From: Corynebacterium provencense
GTDB taxonomy: Bacteria; Actinomycetota; Actinomycetes; Mycobacteriales; Mycobacteriaceae
Direction: 5' to 3'
Assembly (NCBI GenBank): GCA_900049755.1
Contig: LT160593.1
Location: 32,244-96,243 of the forward strand
Length of the DNA stretch: 64,000 bases
This document shows positions 36,653 to 46,085 of this stretch, one piece after another (the stretch's first letter is position 1; every line of letters begins with the position of its first letter). The position numbers and the translations under genes were made by a program. The notes beneath the pieces are model-generated. The model saw only the letters and a list, made by a program, of their open reading frames with translations, was not told the DNA's origin and ran no database searches.

Positions 36653-37530
36653 GACGGGACACCGACATGAGGAGTGACAACACCGTGAACACAGATACCG
36701 TCGAGGCGCGGCTGCAGATCCGCGACGCCACCATCGGCTACGACCAGCGGATCATCTCGACCGACCTCACCGTCGACATCCCGCACCGTTCCTTCACTGC
36801 CATCATCGGCCCCAACGGGTGCGGAAAATCCACCCTGCTCCGGGCCGTGGCCAGAGTGCTCACCCCGGTGAAGGGCCAGGTCCTCCTCGACGGCCGGGCG
36901 ATCGAGACCTACGGGTCAAAGGAGGTGGCCCGGCAGCTCGGTCTGCTGCCGCAGACCTCCCTCGCCCCCGAAGGCATCCGGGTCGCCGACCTGGTCGCAC
37001 GTGGCCGTGCACCGTACCAGTCCCTCATCCGCCAGTGGAGCCCGGAGGACGAGAAAGCGGTGAAGGACGCCCTCGTGGCGACCCGGACCGACAGTCTCGC
37101 CTCCCGTCCCGTCGCCGAACTGTCCGGTGGACAACGTCAGCGGGTGTGGGTCGCGATGCTGCTGGCCCAGCAGACACCGGTGATGCTGCTCGACGAACCG
37201 ACGACATTCCTGGACATCGCCCACCAGTACGAGCTGATGGAACTGCTGCGCACCTTCCACGACGACGGCAAGACCGTCGTCACCGTTCTCCACGACCTCA
37301 ACCAGGCCTGCCGTTACGCAGGACATCTCATCGTCATGAGGGACGGTCAGGTGGTGACCACGGGCAGCCCGCAGGAGATCATGACCCCGGACCTCGTGGA
37401 GCAGGTCTTCGGTCTGCGGTCCCTCGTCGTCCCCGACCCGGTCACCGGCACCCCGACGGTGGTCCCGCTGGACCCGAGGTCCGCCGAAGGGGGACTCGCC
37501 CCCGTCACACCCGTCGTCGACGAAGCCTGA
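36649..37530 (+). CDS. Siderophore ABC transporter ATPase (FepC-like)
   Basis: A 293-residue ATPase. The ATG at 36649 overlaps the previous stop; an ATG at 36667 is a possible alternative. Walker A 'IIGPNGCGKSTLLRAVA', signature 'ELSGGQRQRVWVAMLLAQ', Walker B 'VMLLDEPTTFLDIAHQ' and switch histidine 'VVTVLHDLNQACRYAG' are all intact. It drives import by the two preceding permeases. The C-terminal 30 residues are rich in P, V and T and not part of the domain. Confidence 0.95.
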   Translation: MRRDTDMRSDNTVNTDTVEARLQIRDATIGYDQRIISTDLTVDIPHRSFTAIIGPNGCGKSTLLRAVARVLTPVKGQVLLDGRAIETYGSKEVARQLGLLPQTSLAPEGIRVADLVARGRAPYQSLIRQWSPEDEKAVKDALVATRTDSLASRPVAELSGGQRQRVWVAMLLAQQTPVMLLDEPTTFLDIAHQYELMELLRTFHDDGKTVVTVLHDLNQACRYAGHLIVMRDGQVVTTGSPQEIMTPDLVEQVFGLRSLVVPDPVTGTPTVVPLDPRSAEGGLAPVTPVVDEA

Positions 37531-37554
37531 CAGTCCGCGGCGACGACGCCTACG

Positions 37555-38067
37555 ATGCACACCATGCGCACCGCGAAGACCACGGCCGTCACTGTCGCTG
37601 TCGCCGCGACCACCGTCCTGGTGTCGGCGTCCTGCTCCGACGGGACGGAGCGGGATCCCGGCCGGCAGCAGACCGCCACAGAGGCGGCCACCGGGTCATC
37701 CGGGCCGGGATCACCCGGCCCCGCTTCATCGGGCCCGGGCGCAGACGTGGAGGCTTTCCTCGCTGTAGCCCGCGCCGCCGGCTGGAACTGCATCCCGGGT
37801 GCGGACCCGTACACCGAACACCCGGGAGCGACCTGCAGTCCCGGGGCGGGAAAGGAACTCACCGGTGCGGTGTTCGCCGTCTTCGACCGGTCGGACGTCC
37901 CCGACGGGGCGGCGGCGGTCACCCTCGCACAGGACGCCGCAGGTGATGCCGCCGTGCAGGGGCAGTTTCTCCCGCTCGACTCGGACACCGTCTCCGGCTA
38001 CTGCGTCAACACCCTGGGCACCTGCGCAGACAGCAGGTTCGACACCCTCGGACTGACCCTGGGATGA
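37555..38067 (+). CDS. Predicted secreted lipoprotein of unknown function
   Basis: A 170-residue protein with a signal peptide ending in the lipobox-like 'VLVSASCSDG' (Cys about residue 26), then a T/G/P/S-rich linker to about residue 62 and a small globular region with four to six cysteines, including 'GWNCIPGADPYTEHPGATCSPG' and 'YCVNTLGTCADS'. I do not recognise the domain. It lies 24 bases after the ATPase gene on the same strand and may be part of the iron operon; the next gene (glfT2) belongs to the cell-wall cluster. Confidence 0.65.
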   Translation: MHTMRTAKTTAVTVAVAATTVLVSASCSDGTERDPGRQQTATEAATGSSGPGSPGPASSGPGADVEAFLAVARAAGWNCIPGADPYTEHPGATCSPGAGKELTGAVFAVFDRSDVPDGAAAVTLAQDAAGDAAVQGQFLPLDSDTVSGYCVNTLGTCADSRFDTLGLTLG

Positions 38068-38192
38068 CCGGTCTCACAGGGAACTCCCGGTAAAATCCGC
38101 CACCTGTCCGCGTGCCGGACTACACTCCCGGGTCCCCGATAGGGGATAATCGTCGGCGAACAACTGTCTACCGGAAGCCGGCGTAGGAATAC

Positions 38193-40253
38193 ATGAGCGC
38201 AACCAGCGACAACAGCGTCAACAGCAGCACCTCCGACACCTTCGACCCGCGGCGTCTCGCCCGGGTGATTCTGCCGAAGCGTGGCGAGCCGCGGGACGTC
38301 CGGTCCCTCTACATCGTCGAGGACGAGTCGGCCCCCGGTCGCGTGACCGCACTGTCGCGCACCTCGGCCAGCATCCCTGCCGGCACCGAGGTGAGCTTCG
38401 AGACCTACTTCAACGCATTCCCGGCGTCCTACTGGCGCCGCTGGAGCCAGCTCGGTGAAGTCCAGCTGCGCATCGAGCTCACCGGGGACGCCAGGATCGA
38501 CATCTACAGGTCCAAGATCGACGGTTCGCGCATCGCGGTGACCGGTGGCGTCGTCGAGACAGACGACTCCGGCCGCGGCACCGCGGAGTTCACCGTCTCC
38601 CTCGCCCCCTTCGAGGACGGCGGGTGGATCTGGTTCGACCTCACCTGCGAGTCCGAGACCACGGTCCACGCGGCGGGATGGTACGCCACCGCCGACGCCG
38701 GGGAACAGACCCTCGTCGCTGACGCCGTCGTCACCGACCCCGGTACCGGCGAGAAGACCACGCTGCACGCCGGGGACACCCTCCCCGCCCGGGAGCCGCG
38801 CATCACCATCGGTATCCCGACCTTCAACCGGCCGGCGGACGCCGTCGCCGCCCTGGAGGCACTGTCCTCCGACCCGGTCGTCGATTCCGTGGTGGACGCA
38901 CTCATCATGCCTGACCAGGGTACGAAGCATCCCGCTGACGAGCCCGGGTTCGCAGCGGTCGAGGCCTTCTACGGGGAGCGTCTGCGCATGCCGGTGCAGG
39001 GCAACCTGGGCGGCTCCGGCGGCTACTCCCGCATCATGTACGAGGCCCGCCACCCGGAGCGCGGCACCGACAGCCCCTTCATCCTGTACATGGACGACGA
39101 CATCGCCATTGAGCCGGACAGCGTGCTCCGTGCCCTCGCGGCGGCCCGGTACGCCTCCTCGCCCATGCTCATCGGCGGTCAGATGCTGAACCTCCAGGAG
39201 AGGTCCCACCTGCACACCATGGGGGAGATCATCGACCGGGGCAGCTTCATGTGGACCGGCGCCCCCCACACCCACTACGACCACGACTTCTACCGGCATC
39301 CGCTGAGCGACCGCGGCGAGTACGGTGTGACCCCGTCCGGTGAGAGGATCGACTCCAAGGACCTGCACCGCCGCATCGATGCGGACTACAACGGCTGGTG
39401 GATGTGCATGATTCCGCGCGTCGTCGCCGACACCATCGGCCAGCCGCTCCCCCTGTTCATCAAGTGGGACGACGGTGAGTACGGGCTCAGGGCCCGCGAC
39501 CACGGCTTCCCCACCGCTTCGTGGCCCGGTATCGCCATCTGGCACATGGCCTGGTCCGACAAGGACGACGCCATTGACTGGCAGGCCTACTTCCACCTGC
39601 GTAACCGGCTCATCGTCGCCGCACTTCAGCATGAGGGAAGCCCCAACGGCATCATCGCCTCGATGGCCAAGGCGACGACCAAGCACCTCATGTGCCTGGA
39701 GTACTCCACCGTGGCCATCCAGAACGAGGCGATGAAGGACTTCCTCGCCGGCCCCGACCACCTCTTCGAGATCCTGGGCACCGCCCTCCCGCGGATCAGC
39801 GCCCTGAGAAAGAACTTCCCCGACGCCGTGGTCGTCCCGAGTGCATCGCAGCTGCCCCCCGCGGACGGCGGCCCCGCCCGCCTGACGGAGATCCCGCTGA
39901 CACCGCTGAAGAAGATCACGACCCTGGTGAAGGTGCTGCGCAACAACCTCCGCCCCGCTGACCCGCACCATCACGAGGTTCCGCAGGTCAATCTGCCCCC
40001 GATCGAGGCACGGTGGTTCTCCATGGGCCGGGTCGACGGAGCCACCGTCACCACCGCCGACGGCAGGGGAGTGGTCTTCCGCAAGCGGGACCGGGACAAG
40101 GCGAAGGAACTTGCGACGGAGTCCGTCCGACTGCAGAAGGAAGTGCTCACCCGTTTCGACGAGATGCGTCAGCGTTACCGTGTCGCACTTCCTGAACTCA
40201 CCAGCACGGAGGCATGGGGCCGGATCTTCGAACCGGAGAGTGTCGGTGAGTAG
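38193..40253 (+). CDS. glfT2: Galactofuranosyltransferase GlfT2
   Basis: A 686-residue bifunctional transferase that polymerises the arabinogalactan galactan with alternating beta-1,5 and beta-1,6 linkages from UDP-galactofuranose. The N-terminal beta-barrel domain (to about residue 200) is followed by a GT-A domain beginning 'ITIGIPTFNRPADAVAALEAL'. The metal-binding DxD is in 'FILYMDDDIAIEPDS', and the catalytic aspartate region is 'FIKWDDGEYGLRARDHGFP'. The C-terminal helical region completes the tetramer-forming part. Length agrees with the mycobacterial protein. The GTG of the following PAP2 gene overlaps its end. Confidence 0.95.
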   Translation: MSATSDNSVNSSTSDTFDPRRLARVILPKRGEPRDVRSLYIVEDESAPGRVTALSRTSASIPAGTEVSFETYFNAFPASYWRRWSQLGEVQLRIELTGDARIDIYRSKIDGSRIAVTGGVVETDDSGRGTAEFTVSLAPFEDGGWIWFDLTCESETTVHAAGWYATADAGEQTLVADAVVTDPGTGEKTTLHAGDTLPAREPRITIGIPTFNRPADAVAALEALSSDPVVDSVVDALIMPDQGTKHPADEPGFAAVEAFYGERLRMPVQGNLGGSGGYSRIMYEARHPERGTDSPFILYMDDDIAIEPDSVLRALAAARYASSPMLIGGQMLNLQERSHLHTMGEIIDRGSFMWTGAPHTHYDHDFYRHPLSDRGEYGVTPSGERIDSKDLHRRIDADYNGWWMCMIPRVVADTIGQPLPLFIKWDDGEYGLRARDHGFPTASWPGIAIWHMAWSDKDDAIDWQAYFHLRNRLIVAALQHEGSPNGIIASMAKATTKHLMCLEYSTVAIQNEAMKDFLAGPDHLFEILGTALPRISALRKNFPDAVVVPSASQLPPADGGPARLTEIPLTPLKKITTLVKVLRNNLRPADPHHHEVPQVNLPPIEARWFSMGRVDGATVTTADGRGVVFRKRDRDKAKELATESVRLQKEVLTRFDEMRQRYRVALPELTSTEAWGRIFEPESVGE

Positions 40254-40830
40254 TCGCGAGGACGACCTGCTGGCAGCCTTCCAGGACGCCGTGGTCCGGA
40301 CTCCCGCCGGGCCTGCCGTCCGGACTGTGGCCCGCGGGCTCAGCTACTTCGGGGAGCACTCCCTGGGCTGGTGCGCGCTGGCTGCCGTCGGAGCGTTCTC
40401 CGCCCGTGACAGCCGGGACCGCCGGACGGGCAGGGACGCGTGGATCGCTCTCGGCGCCGCCGCCTTCACCGCGCACGCGACGTCGGTGGTCCTCAAACGT
40501 GTCGTCCGTCGCAGGCGCCCCCACGATCCCCGGATCACGGTGGGTGTCGGTACCCCGAGCAGTCTGAGCTTCCCTTCCTCGCACGTGACCTCGACGACGG
40601 CGGCACTTGCCGCGCTGTCCCGGATCACGGGCTCGGCCGTGCCCCTGGCGGGTGTTCCCGTGATGATGGCGTCCAGGTTGGCCCTCGGCGTCCACTATCC
40701 CACGGACGTGGCTGCGGGGGCTGTGCTCGGGGCGTTGACGGAGCAGGCCGTGCACCGGTTCATGACAGACCGGGCGGGGTCCCGCAGGGCCGGAACTGAC
40801 AGGGCAGAGAGTAAGGAGAACGGTCGATGA
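40246..40830 (+). CDS. PAP2-family phosphatase of decaprenyl-phosphoryl-ribose synthesis
   Basis: A 194-residue membrane phosphatase starting at a GTG at 40246 that overlaps glfT2. The PAP2 motifs are 'LKRVVRRRRPHDPR' (C1), 'SFPSSHVTS' (C2) and 'ALGVHYPTDVAAGAVLGAL' (C3) with all catalytic residues. In mycobacteria the equivalent gene (Rv3807c) lies between glfT2 and ubiA and is proposed to remove the 5-phosphate from decaprenylphosphoryl-5-phosphoribose. It overlaps ubiA by four bases. Confidence 0.9.
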   Translation: MSSREDDLLAAFQDAVVRTPAGPAVRTVARGLSYFGEHSLGWCALAAVGAFSARDSRDRRTGRDAWIALGAAAFTAHATSVVLKRVVRRRRPHDPRITVGVGTPSSLSFPSSHVTSTTAALAALSRITGSAVPLAGVPVMMASRLALGVHYPTDVAAGAVLGALTEQAVHRFMTDRAGSRRAGTDRAESKENGR

Positions 40831-41873
40831 ATCCCGACAGGCAGAATCCCGACGGTGGACTTATCGGGTCCGAGCCGCACACCTCCGGACTCGACGAGGA
40901 CACGGCCGTGTGGACGGAGGGGCACACCGAGACCTCCCCGGACGGTACAGGGAGGACGCCACGGGCGCCGAGGAACCTGCCCGACGCGATGGTCAAGGCC
41001 CTGCGTCCGAAGCAGTGGGTGAAGAACGTCCTGGTCGTGGCGGCACCGGCCGCAGCCGGCGGCGACATGCTCTTCCACGCCGATGTCATCCTGGACATTG
41101 TCATCGCCTTCGTGGTCTTCTGCCTCGGGGCGTCCTCGATCTACCTCATCAACGACGCCCGTGACGTCGAGGCCGACCGCGCCCACCCGACGAAACGGTA
41201 CCGTCCCATCGCGGCGGGGGTTCTTCCCGTGCCGCTGGCCTACATCATGGCGGTTGTCCTCATCGCACTGTCGGTGGGGCTGAGCTTCCTGGCGTCCTCC
41301 GGACCGGAACTGGCGATCGTCATCGCCGTCTACATCGCACTGCAGCTGGGCTACTGCTTCGGCTGGAAGCACCAGCCGGTCATCGACATCGCACTGGTCT
41401 CCTCCGGTTTCATGCTGCGCACGATGGCCGGAGGCGTGGCGGCGGACATCGACCTGTCCCAGTGGTTCCTGCTCATCGCGGCCTTCGGGTCCCTGTTCAT
41501 GGCAGCCGGCAAGAGGTACGCGGAACTGAAGCTGGCGATGCGCTCAGGTGCGAAGATCCGGCGTTCCCTGGAGAGCTACACCCCGACCTACCTCCGGTTC
41601 GTGTGGACGATGGCCGCCACTGTGGTGGTCGTCTTCTATGCCCTGTGGGGGTTCGACATGAGCCAGCAGCATCCGGGGCATGCCTCGGTCTGGTACCAGC
41701 TGTCGATGGTGCCGTTCACTGTCGCGATCCTGCGGTACGCGGCCGATGTCGACCGGGGGGAGGGCGGTGCGCCCGACGAGATCGCGTTGAAGGACCGGAC
41801 ACTGCAGGCTCTCGCGCTCGCGTGGGTCGTGGTCATCGCCGTCGCCGTGTATGTCATTCCTGAGCTGAACTGA
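40827..41873 (+). CDS. ubiA: Decaprenyl-phosphate 5-phosphoribosyltransferase
   Basis: A 348-residue UbiA-superfamily membrane enzyme making decaprenylphosphoryl-5-phosphoribose, the precursor of the arabinose donor DPA. 'ALRPKQWVKNVLVVAAP' opens the domain, the first aspartate-rich motif is 'LINDARDVEADRAHPTKRYRPIAAG', and about eight or nine helices follow. A 50-residue acidic N-terminal tail precedes the domain. In mycobacteria aftB normally comes next; here the following gene is a mycolyltransferase after 148 bases. Confidence 0.93.
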   Translation: MNPDRQNPDGGLIGSEPHTSGLDEDTAVWTEGHTETSPDGTGRTPRAPRNLPDAMVKALRPKQWVKNVLVVAAPAAAGGDMLFHADVILDIVIAFVVFCLGASSIYLINDARDVEADRAHPTKRYRPIAAGVLPVPLAYIMAVVLIALSVGLSFLASSGPELAIVIAVYIALQLGYCFGWKHQPVIDIALVSSGFMLRTMAGGVAADIDLSQWFLLIAAFGSLFMAAGKRYAELKLAMRSGAKIRRSLESYTPTYLRFVWTMAATVVVVFYALWGFDMSQQHPGHASVWYQLSMVPFTVAILRYAADVDRGEGGAPDEIALKDRTLQALALAWVVVIAVAVYVIPELN

Positions 41874-42021
41874 GAAAATACAGCTTCCTCTGATCCTTAC
41901 AGTGCTCTCACCAGGTACTTTTGTAGACCATAGTCACTGTTTGGTAACGTTCCCGTCCTGTGGCGCGATAGGTTCCGTGACCGAAGACGGTTCCTGACCG
42001 GAATCACAGCAGGAAGAGGGA

Positions 42022-43092
42022 ATGATGACGACGAGCACCGGAAAGCACAGGTCCGCGGGACGGAGCCTGGGGCGCAAGGTCGCTGCACTGATCGTGGCCG
42101 TGGCCGCCGCCCTGGGCGTGGCCTCCGTCGCCGCTCCGACGGCGTCGGCCGGCGGGGACAAGCGCGCGGAACTGGGGCCCCGCTGCAGCTGGAGCCCCTA
42201 CAACTACTGGGTGCAGAACTGCTGGTTCTGGTCCGACGCGATGGGCCAGGACATCCAGGTCCAGATCAAGCGCTCCAACTCCGATTCGGCGATCTACATG
42301 CTCGACGGACTTCGCGCCCGGGACGACTGGAACGCCTGGACCTACCTTGGTCACGGGGCGGACCTGTTCGCCGACGATGACGTGAACGTGGTGATGCCGG
42401 TCGGAGGGGCGTCACAGTTCTACACGGACTGGTCCGGCAACTTCAACGGGATCACCACCCCGAAGAAGCCCCGCTGGGAGACCTTCCTGACCAGGGAACT
42501 GCCGGCCCAGCTGCAGCAGGGTTTCGGGATCTCGTCGCAGAAGAACGCGATCGTCGGCCTGTCGATGGGTGGGACGGCCGCACTCAACCTCGCCGCCTAC
42601 CACCGTGACCAGTTCAAACAGGTGACCTCACTGTCCGGCTACCTCAACACCACCGCCCCGGGCATGTACTCGGCCCTGCAGGTCGCCATGACCTCGGGTT
42701 CTCCGGGGGCGTCCGTGTGGGACATGTGGGGTGCCCCCTGGGATCCGGCGCGGAGCCGAAATGACCCGATGGCGAATGTGGGCCGTCTCAGCGGTATGCC
42801 CGTCTACCTTGCGGCGGCGTCCGGGATCCCCAACCCCCTGGTGGACGCCGGGAACTTCTTCAGTGACCCGATCGGTGGCGTCACAGGCATTGCCCTGGAG
42901 CTGCTTGCGAAGACCCTCACCATGCCCTATGAGGCGGCGGCGCGGGTGGCCGGAGTTCAGGTCACCTCGAGCTACCCGATGATCGGGGTGCACAACTGGA
43001 CGCTGTGGACCCCTGAGCTCGCCAAGGCCCGCCCGCAGATCCTGGACTCGCTCGGAGTCTGCTACCGCGGCGGTCAGTGGACCTGCGCCTAG
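42022..43092 (+). CDS. Corynomycolyltransferase, antigen-85 type
   Basis: A 356-residue secreted esterase-fold enzyme; a good ribosome-binding site (AGGAAGAGGG) precedes the ATG at 42022. The Sec signal peptide ends after 'AAPTASAGG' (about residue 50). The nucleophile elbow is 'AIVGLSMGGTAALNLAAYH' with the catalytic serine, and the histidine is in 'IGVHNWTLWTPELAKAR'. 'YMLDGLRARDDWNAWTY' is an antigen-85 segment. It transfers corynomycolates between trehalose esters and arabinogalactan. Short without LGFP repeats, so it resembles the cmytB/cmt2 group; the exact paralogue number is uncertain. Confidence 0.9.
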   Translation: MMTTSTGKHRSAGRSLGRKVAALIVAVAAALGVASVAAPTASAGGDKRAELGPRCSWSPYNYWVQNCWFWSDAMGQDIQVQIKRSNSDSAIYMLDGLRARDDWNAWTYLGHGADLFADDDVNVVMPVGGASQFYTDWSGNFNGITTPKKPRWETFLTRELPAQLQQGFGISSQKNAIVGLSMGGTAALNLAAYHRDQFKQVTSLSGYLNTTAPGMYSALQVAMTSGSPGASVWDMWGAPWDPARSRNDPMANVGRLSGMPVYLAAASGIPNPLVDAGNFFSDPIGGVTGIALELLAKTLTMPYEAAARVAGVQVTSSYPMIGVHNWTLWTPELAKARPQILDSLGVCYRGGQWTCA

Positions 43093-43423
43093 GCCCACCA
43101 CGGGACGGGCGGGGCTGAGAGGTGTACCGCTCCCCCCCGTGTGCGGTGGGAAGTGGACTTCTTCCCCGGGAGTCAGTTCTCCGGTGATAGTCTGAGCACC
43201 AACCTTCAACTGATACTTGAGACTTTTGGAGTGTCGGCGGACAGTGTCGGCGACCGACTGGCATAATGGTGCCCGCCTGGTTGACACCGCCTGCCGGACA
43301 GGAGGGGAACCTGTCCGACGGCGGCTGACGGTCGTGCAGGTCGATGCTCCACCGTGGCGTCCGGCGGAAGGTCGGACCGCCACCACGGACAGAACTTACG
43401 AGACTAAAGAGGAATAACGAGAC
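43093..43423. other. Intergenic region between two mycolyltransferase genes
   Basis: About 330 bases with no gene. CATAAT at 43262-43267 is a good -10 candidate about 160 bases before the downstream start; a matching -35 is not obvious. The final 100 bases form a long leader ending in 'AAAGAGGAATAACGAGAC' before the ATG, with inverted stretches around CACCGTGG / CCACCACGG. The long untranslated leader may carry mRNA-stability signals. Confidence 0.45.
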
Positions 43424-45361
43424 ATGAAGACACCTTCCGCCCGGAAATCCCCGCGCGCGGCCCGGACGCGTCGTCTGGCCGCCTCGGTGCTCGCACTGCC
43501 TCTGTCGGTGGCCGTCGCCCTGCCGCTGGCAGGTACCGCCGTCGCCCAGGAGAACGCCCCCGAGCCCAACCCCTCCGTGCTGGGCGGCTACCTCGACCCG
43601 CAGAATGTTCCTGAGCGGGTGCCTCAGGCGGTGCAGCAGCAGGCCCTGTCCGGGCTTCCGTCCGGGGTCTCCGTGGAGAAGGTGGAGTGGCTCACCGACC
43701 GGTGGGTCAACCTGTACATCAACTCTGCCGCCATGCCTGGCCAGCCGGTCAAGGTCCAGATCCTCCTCGCCCGAGACTGGTACAGCCAGCCGAACAAGAC
43801 CTTCCCCGCGGTCTGGGCACTGGACGGCATGCGCGCCCGTGACGACGAGTCCGGGTGGACGCTGTCGACCAACATCGCCCAGTTCTACGCCGACAAGAAC
43901 GTCAACGTGATCATGCCCGTCGGCGGTGCAGGCTCCTTCTACACCGACTGGGACCAGCCGGACGGTGAGGTGAACTACAAGTGGGAGTCCTTCCTCATCA
44001 ATGAACTGCCCGCTGTCCTCCGGGAAGGCTGGAGGACCAGTGAACAGCGCGCGATCACCGGCCTCTCCATGTCCGGCACCGCGGCGGTCAACCTTGCCGA
44101 GCACCACCCGGAGATGTTCCAGTTCGTCGGCTCGTTCTCCGGTTACCTCGACACCACCTCCTTCGGCATGCCGATGGCGATCGACTACGCCATCCACGAG
44201 ACCAGCGGCCTGTCCGCCGTGAACATGTGGGGCCCCTACGGGTCCGCCCGGTGGAACGAGAACGACCCGAAGCAGCACGTGGAGAAGCTCAAGGGCATCA
44301 CCGTCTACGCCTCCTCCGGAAACGGCAACGCCGGCGCCTACGACACGCAGGGACCGATCCCCGGATACCCGGAGAACCCGGCCGCCTGGGGTCTCGAGGC
44401 CATGGCCATGCTGACCACCCGCACCTTCGTCGCCGCGGCGGACGCCGCCGGTGTCGACGTCATCCAGCAGTTCCGTCCCTCCGGCACGCACGACTGGCCG
44501 TACTGGCAGTACGAGATGACGCAGGCCTGGCCCTACATCGCCAAGACCTTCGGCCTGGAAGCCGGGGACACCTCGACCAGCTGCGCGCCGGTCGGTGCCA
44601 TTGCCCCGGTCGCGAACACGTACTCCACCGAACTCGGAACCTGCCTGTCCAACGAGTACGACGCGAAGGACGGGGGCAAGGTCCAGGACTTCCGCAACGG
44701 CCGTGTCTGGTGGAACCCCGCCACCGGTGCTCACGCGACCTGGGGACGGATCAGCGCCCGCTACTCCGAGATGGGTGGGCCGGACTCCTTCCTCGGCTAC
44801 CCGACCTCGGAGGAGCACACCATCGCTGACGGACGCGGTCGCTTCGTGACCTTCGAGCACGGGGCCATCTACTGGACCCCGGAGACCGGCGCCGTCGCCG
44901 TGAAGCAGGACATCATCGACGCATGGGGTCGCAACAACTGGGAGAGAGGCCCCCTGGGCTTCCCGACCGAAGCTGAGACCGGCATCGACGGCGGAGCCTG
45001 GCAGAAGTTCGAGAACGGTGTGATCGTCCGTGACCCCGACGGGCAGGTGAGGTACGTCGAGGGCGTCATCGCCCAGAAGTACATCGCCGACGGAGGCCCG
45101 TCGAAGTCCGGTCTCGGTTTCCCGAACACCGACGAGATCAAGATCAACGGTGGCGCCTTCAGCGAGTTCGACAACGGCAACATCTACTGGTCCGCCGCCA
45201 CCGGGGCGCACAAGCTCTCCCGTGGAAAGATCTTCGAGGAATGGGGTCGTCAGGGCTACGAGCAGGGACGCCTCGGTTTCCCGGTGTCTGACGAGGTGGT
45301 CGACAACGGAGTGAAGAAGGTCACCTTCCAGCACGGTGAACTCCGCGAAGACCAGATCTGA
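43424..45361 (+). CDS. cmytA: Corynomycolyltransferase with C-terminal LGFP repeats
   Basis: A 645-residue secreted enzyme (PS1/Cop1-like). Signal peptide ends near 'AGTAVAQENAPE' (about residue 41). The antigen-85-like domain has the nucleophile 'AITGLSMSGTAAVNLAEHH' and catalytic histidine 'GTHDWPYWQYEMTQAWP'. From about residue 420 there are LGFP-type repeats: 'DSFLGYPTSEE', 'RGPLGFPTEAE', 'KSGLGFPNTDE' and 'QGRLGFPVSDE', thought to anchor the enzyme in the cell wall. This is the major mycolyltransferase architecture of corynebacteria. The following lipoprotein gene is 50 bases away. Confidence 0.93.
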   Translation: MKTPSARKSPRAARTRRLAASVLALPLSVAVALPLAGTAVAQENAPEPNPSVLGGYLDPQNVPERVPQAVQQQALSGLPSGVSVEKVEWLTDRWVNLYINSAAMPGQPVKVQILLARDWYSQPNKTFPAVWALDGMRARDDESGWTLSTNIAQFYADKNVNVIMPVGGAGSFYTDWDQPDGEVNYKWESFLINELPAVLREGWRTSEQRAITGLSMSGTAAVNLAEHHPEMFQFVGSFSGYLDTTSFGMPMAIDYAIHETSGLSAVNMWGPYGSARWNENDPKQHVEKLKGITVYASSGNGNAGAYDTQGPIPGYPENPAAWGLEAMAMLTTRTFVAAADAAGVDVIQQFRPSGTHDWPYWQYEMTQAWPYIAKTFGLEAGDTSTSCAPVGAIAPVANTYSTELGTCLSNEYDAKDGGKVQDFRNGRVWWNPATGAHATWGRISARYSEMGGPDSFLGYPTSEEHTIADGRGRFVTFEHGAIYWTPETGAVAVKQDIIDAWGRNNWERGPLGFPTEAETGIDGGAWQKFENGVIVRDPDGQVRYVEGVIAQKYIADGGPSKSGLGFPNTDEIKINGGAFSEFDNGNIYWSAATGAHKLSRGKIFEEWGRQGYEQGRLGFPVSDEVVDNGVKKVTFQHGELREDQI

Positions 45362-45411
45362 CGGTGCCCCTCATACCGCCCCTGATGCAGCCCCATAGGA
45401 CAGGAAACCTG

Positions 45412-45981
45412 ATGACAAAGCTGACCGACCGGGCACACGCCGGCGGCCGCCCCGTTTCTCTCGGCATTCTCGCCCTGGTCACCGCAGGTGCACTGGCAGG
45501 TCTCACCGCCTGCGGCGACGATTCCTCGACAGCTGAAGGTACAGGAACAGCGGCGGTCGCCCCGTCGACCGTTGTACCGGCCAACCCGACGTCCACGGAC
45601 GGCACCGTCGCGACGACCACGCCGAACCCCCATTCCGGCAACGATGGTTCCGGAGCCGGTGAGGAGGGGTCCGGCTCCACCGCAGACGGCGGAGTCACGG
45701 AGATCACCGAGCTGCCCCCCGCCTCCTCCGTCCGCTCCGAGGCCGACGACGCCTTCCTCGGTGAACTCAGGGCCAACGGCATCGACATCACCGACCAGGT
45801 CACCCAGGACCAGGTCATCGCCGCAGGGCACGAGCAGTGCCAGGCGAACTCGGAGGGGCGCGAAAGTTTCTCCGTCCCCGCCATCGCAGGCCAGCTCGGC
45901 ACACTCGGGGTGACCGACAAGGCTCCGGAGGAATCTGCCTCGGTGATCCGTTCTGCGGCAGAAGCCCACTTCTGCTCCTGA
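45412..45981 (+). CDS. DUF732-family lipoprotein
   Basis: A 189-residue protein; the ATG at 45412 follows ATAGGACAGGAA. Lipobox 'LAGLTACGDD' places it outside the membrane. A linker rich in T, S, P and G follows, then a C-terminal DUF732 domain with 'ADDAFLGELRANGIDITDQ' and two cysteines (EQCQANSE, AHFCS). Function is unknown; the position between mycolyltransferase and cutinase-like genes is conserved in corynebacteria. Confidence 0.8.
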   Translation: MTKLTDRAHAGGRPVSLGILALVTAGALAGLTACGDDSSTAEGTGTAAVAPSTVVPANPTSTDGTVATTTPNPHSGNDGSGAGEEGSGSTADGGVTEITELPPASSVRSEADDAFLGELRANGIDITDQVTQDQVIAAGHEQCQANSEGRESFSVPAIAGQLGTLGVTDKAPEESASVIRSAAEAHFCS

Positions 45982-46085
45982 TCTCCGCGGAGAGCGCCGG
46001 GTCTCTCCCCTGCGCTCCGGAGAACTCCCACGGGGCTTCGCCGACTCCCAGCGTCCTGTCAGTCTGAGGGGGTAGCGTCGGCAGG

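Noticed and set aside
37998..39974. A 658-codon minus-strand frame opposite glfT2
   Set aside because: It is a shadow of GlfT2; high-GC codon structure leaves the antisense frame open.
42962..45334. A 790-codon minus-strand frame opposite the LGFP mycolyltransferase
   Set aside because: No domain, and the plus-strand protein has a signal peptide, catalytic residues and repeats.
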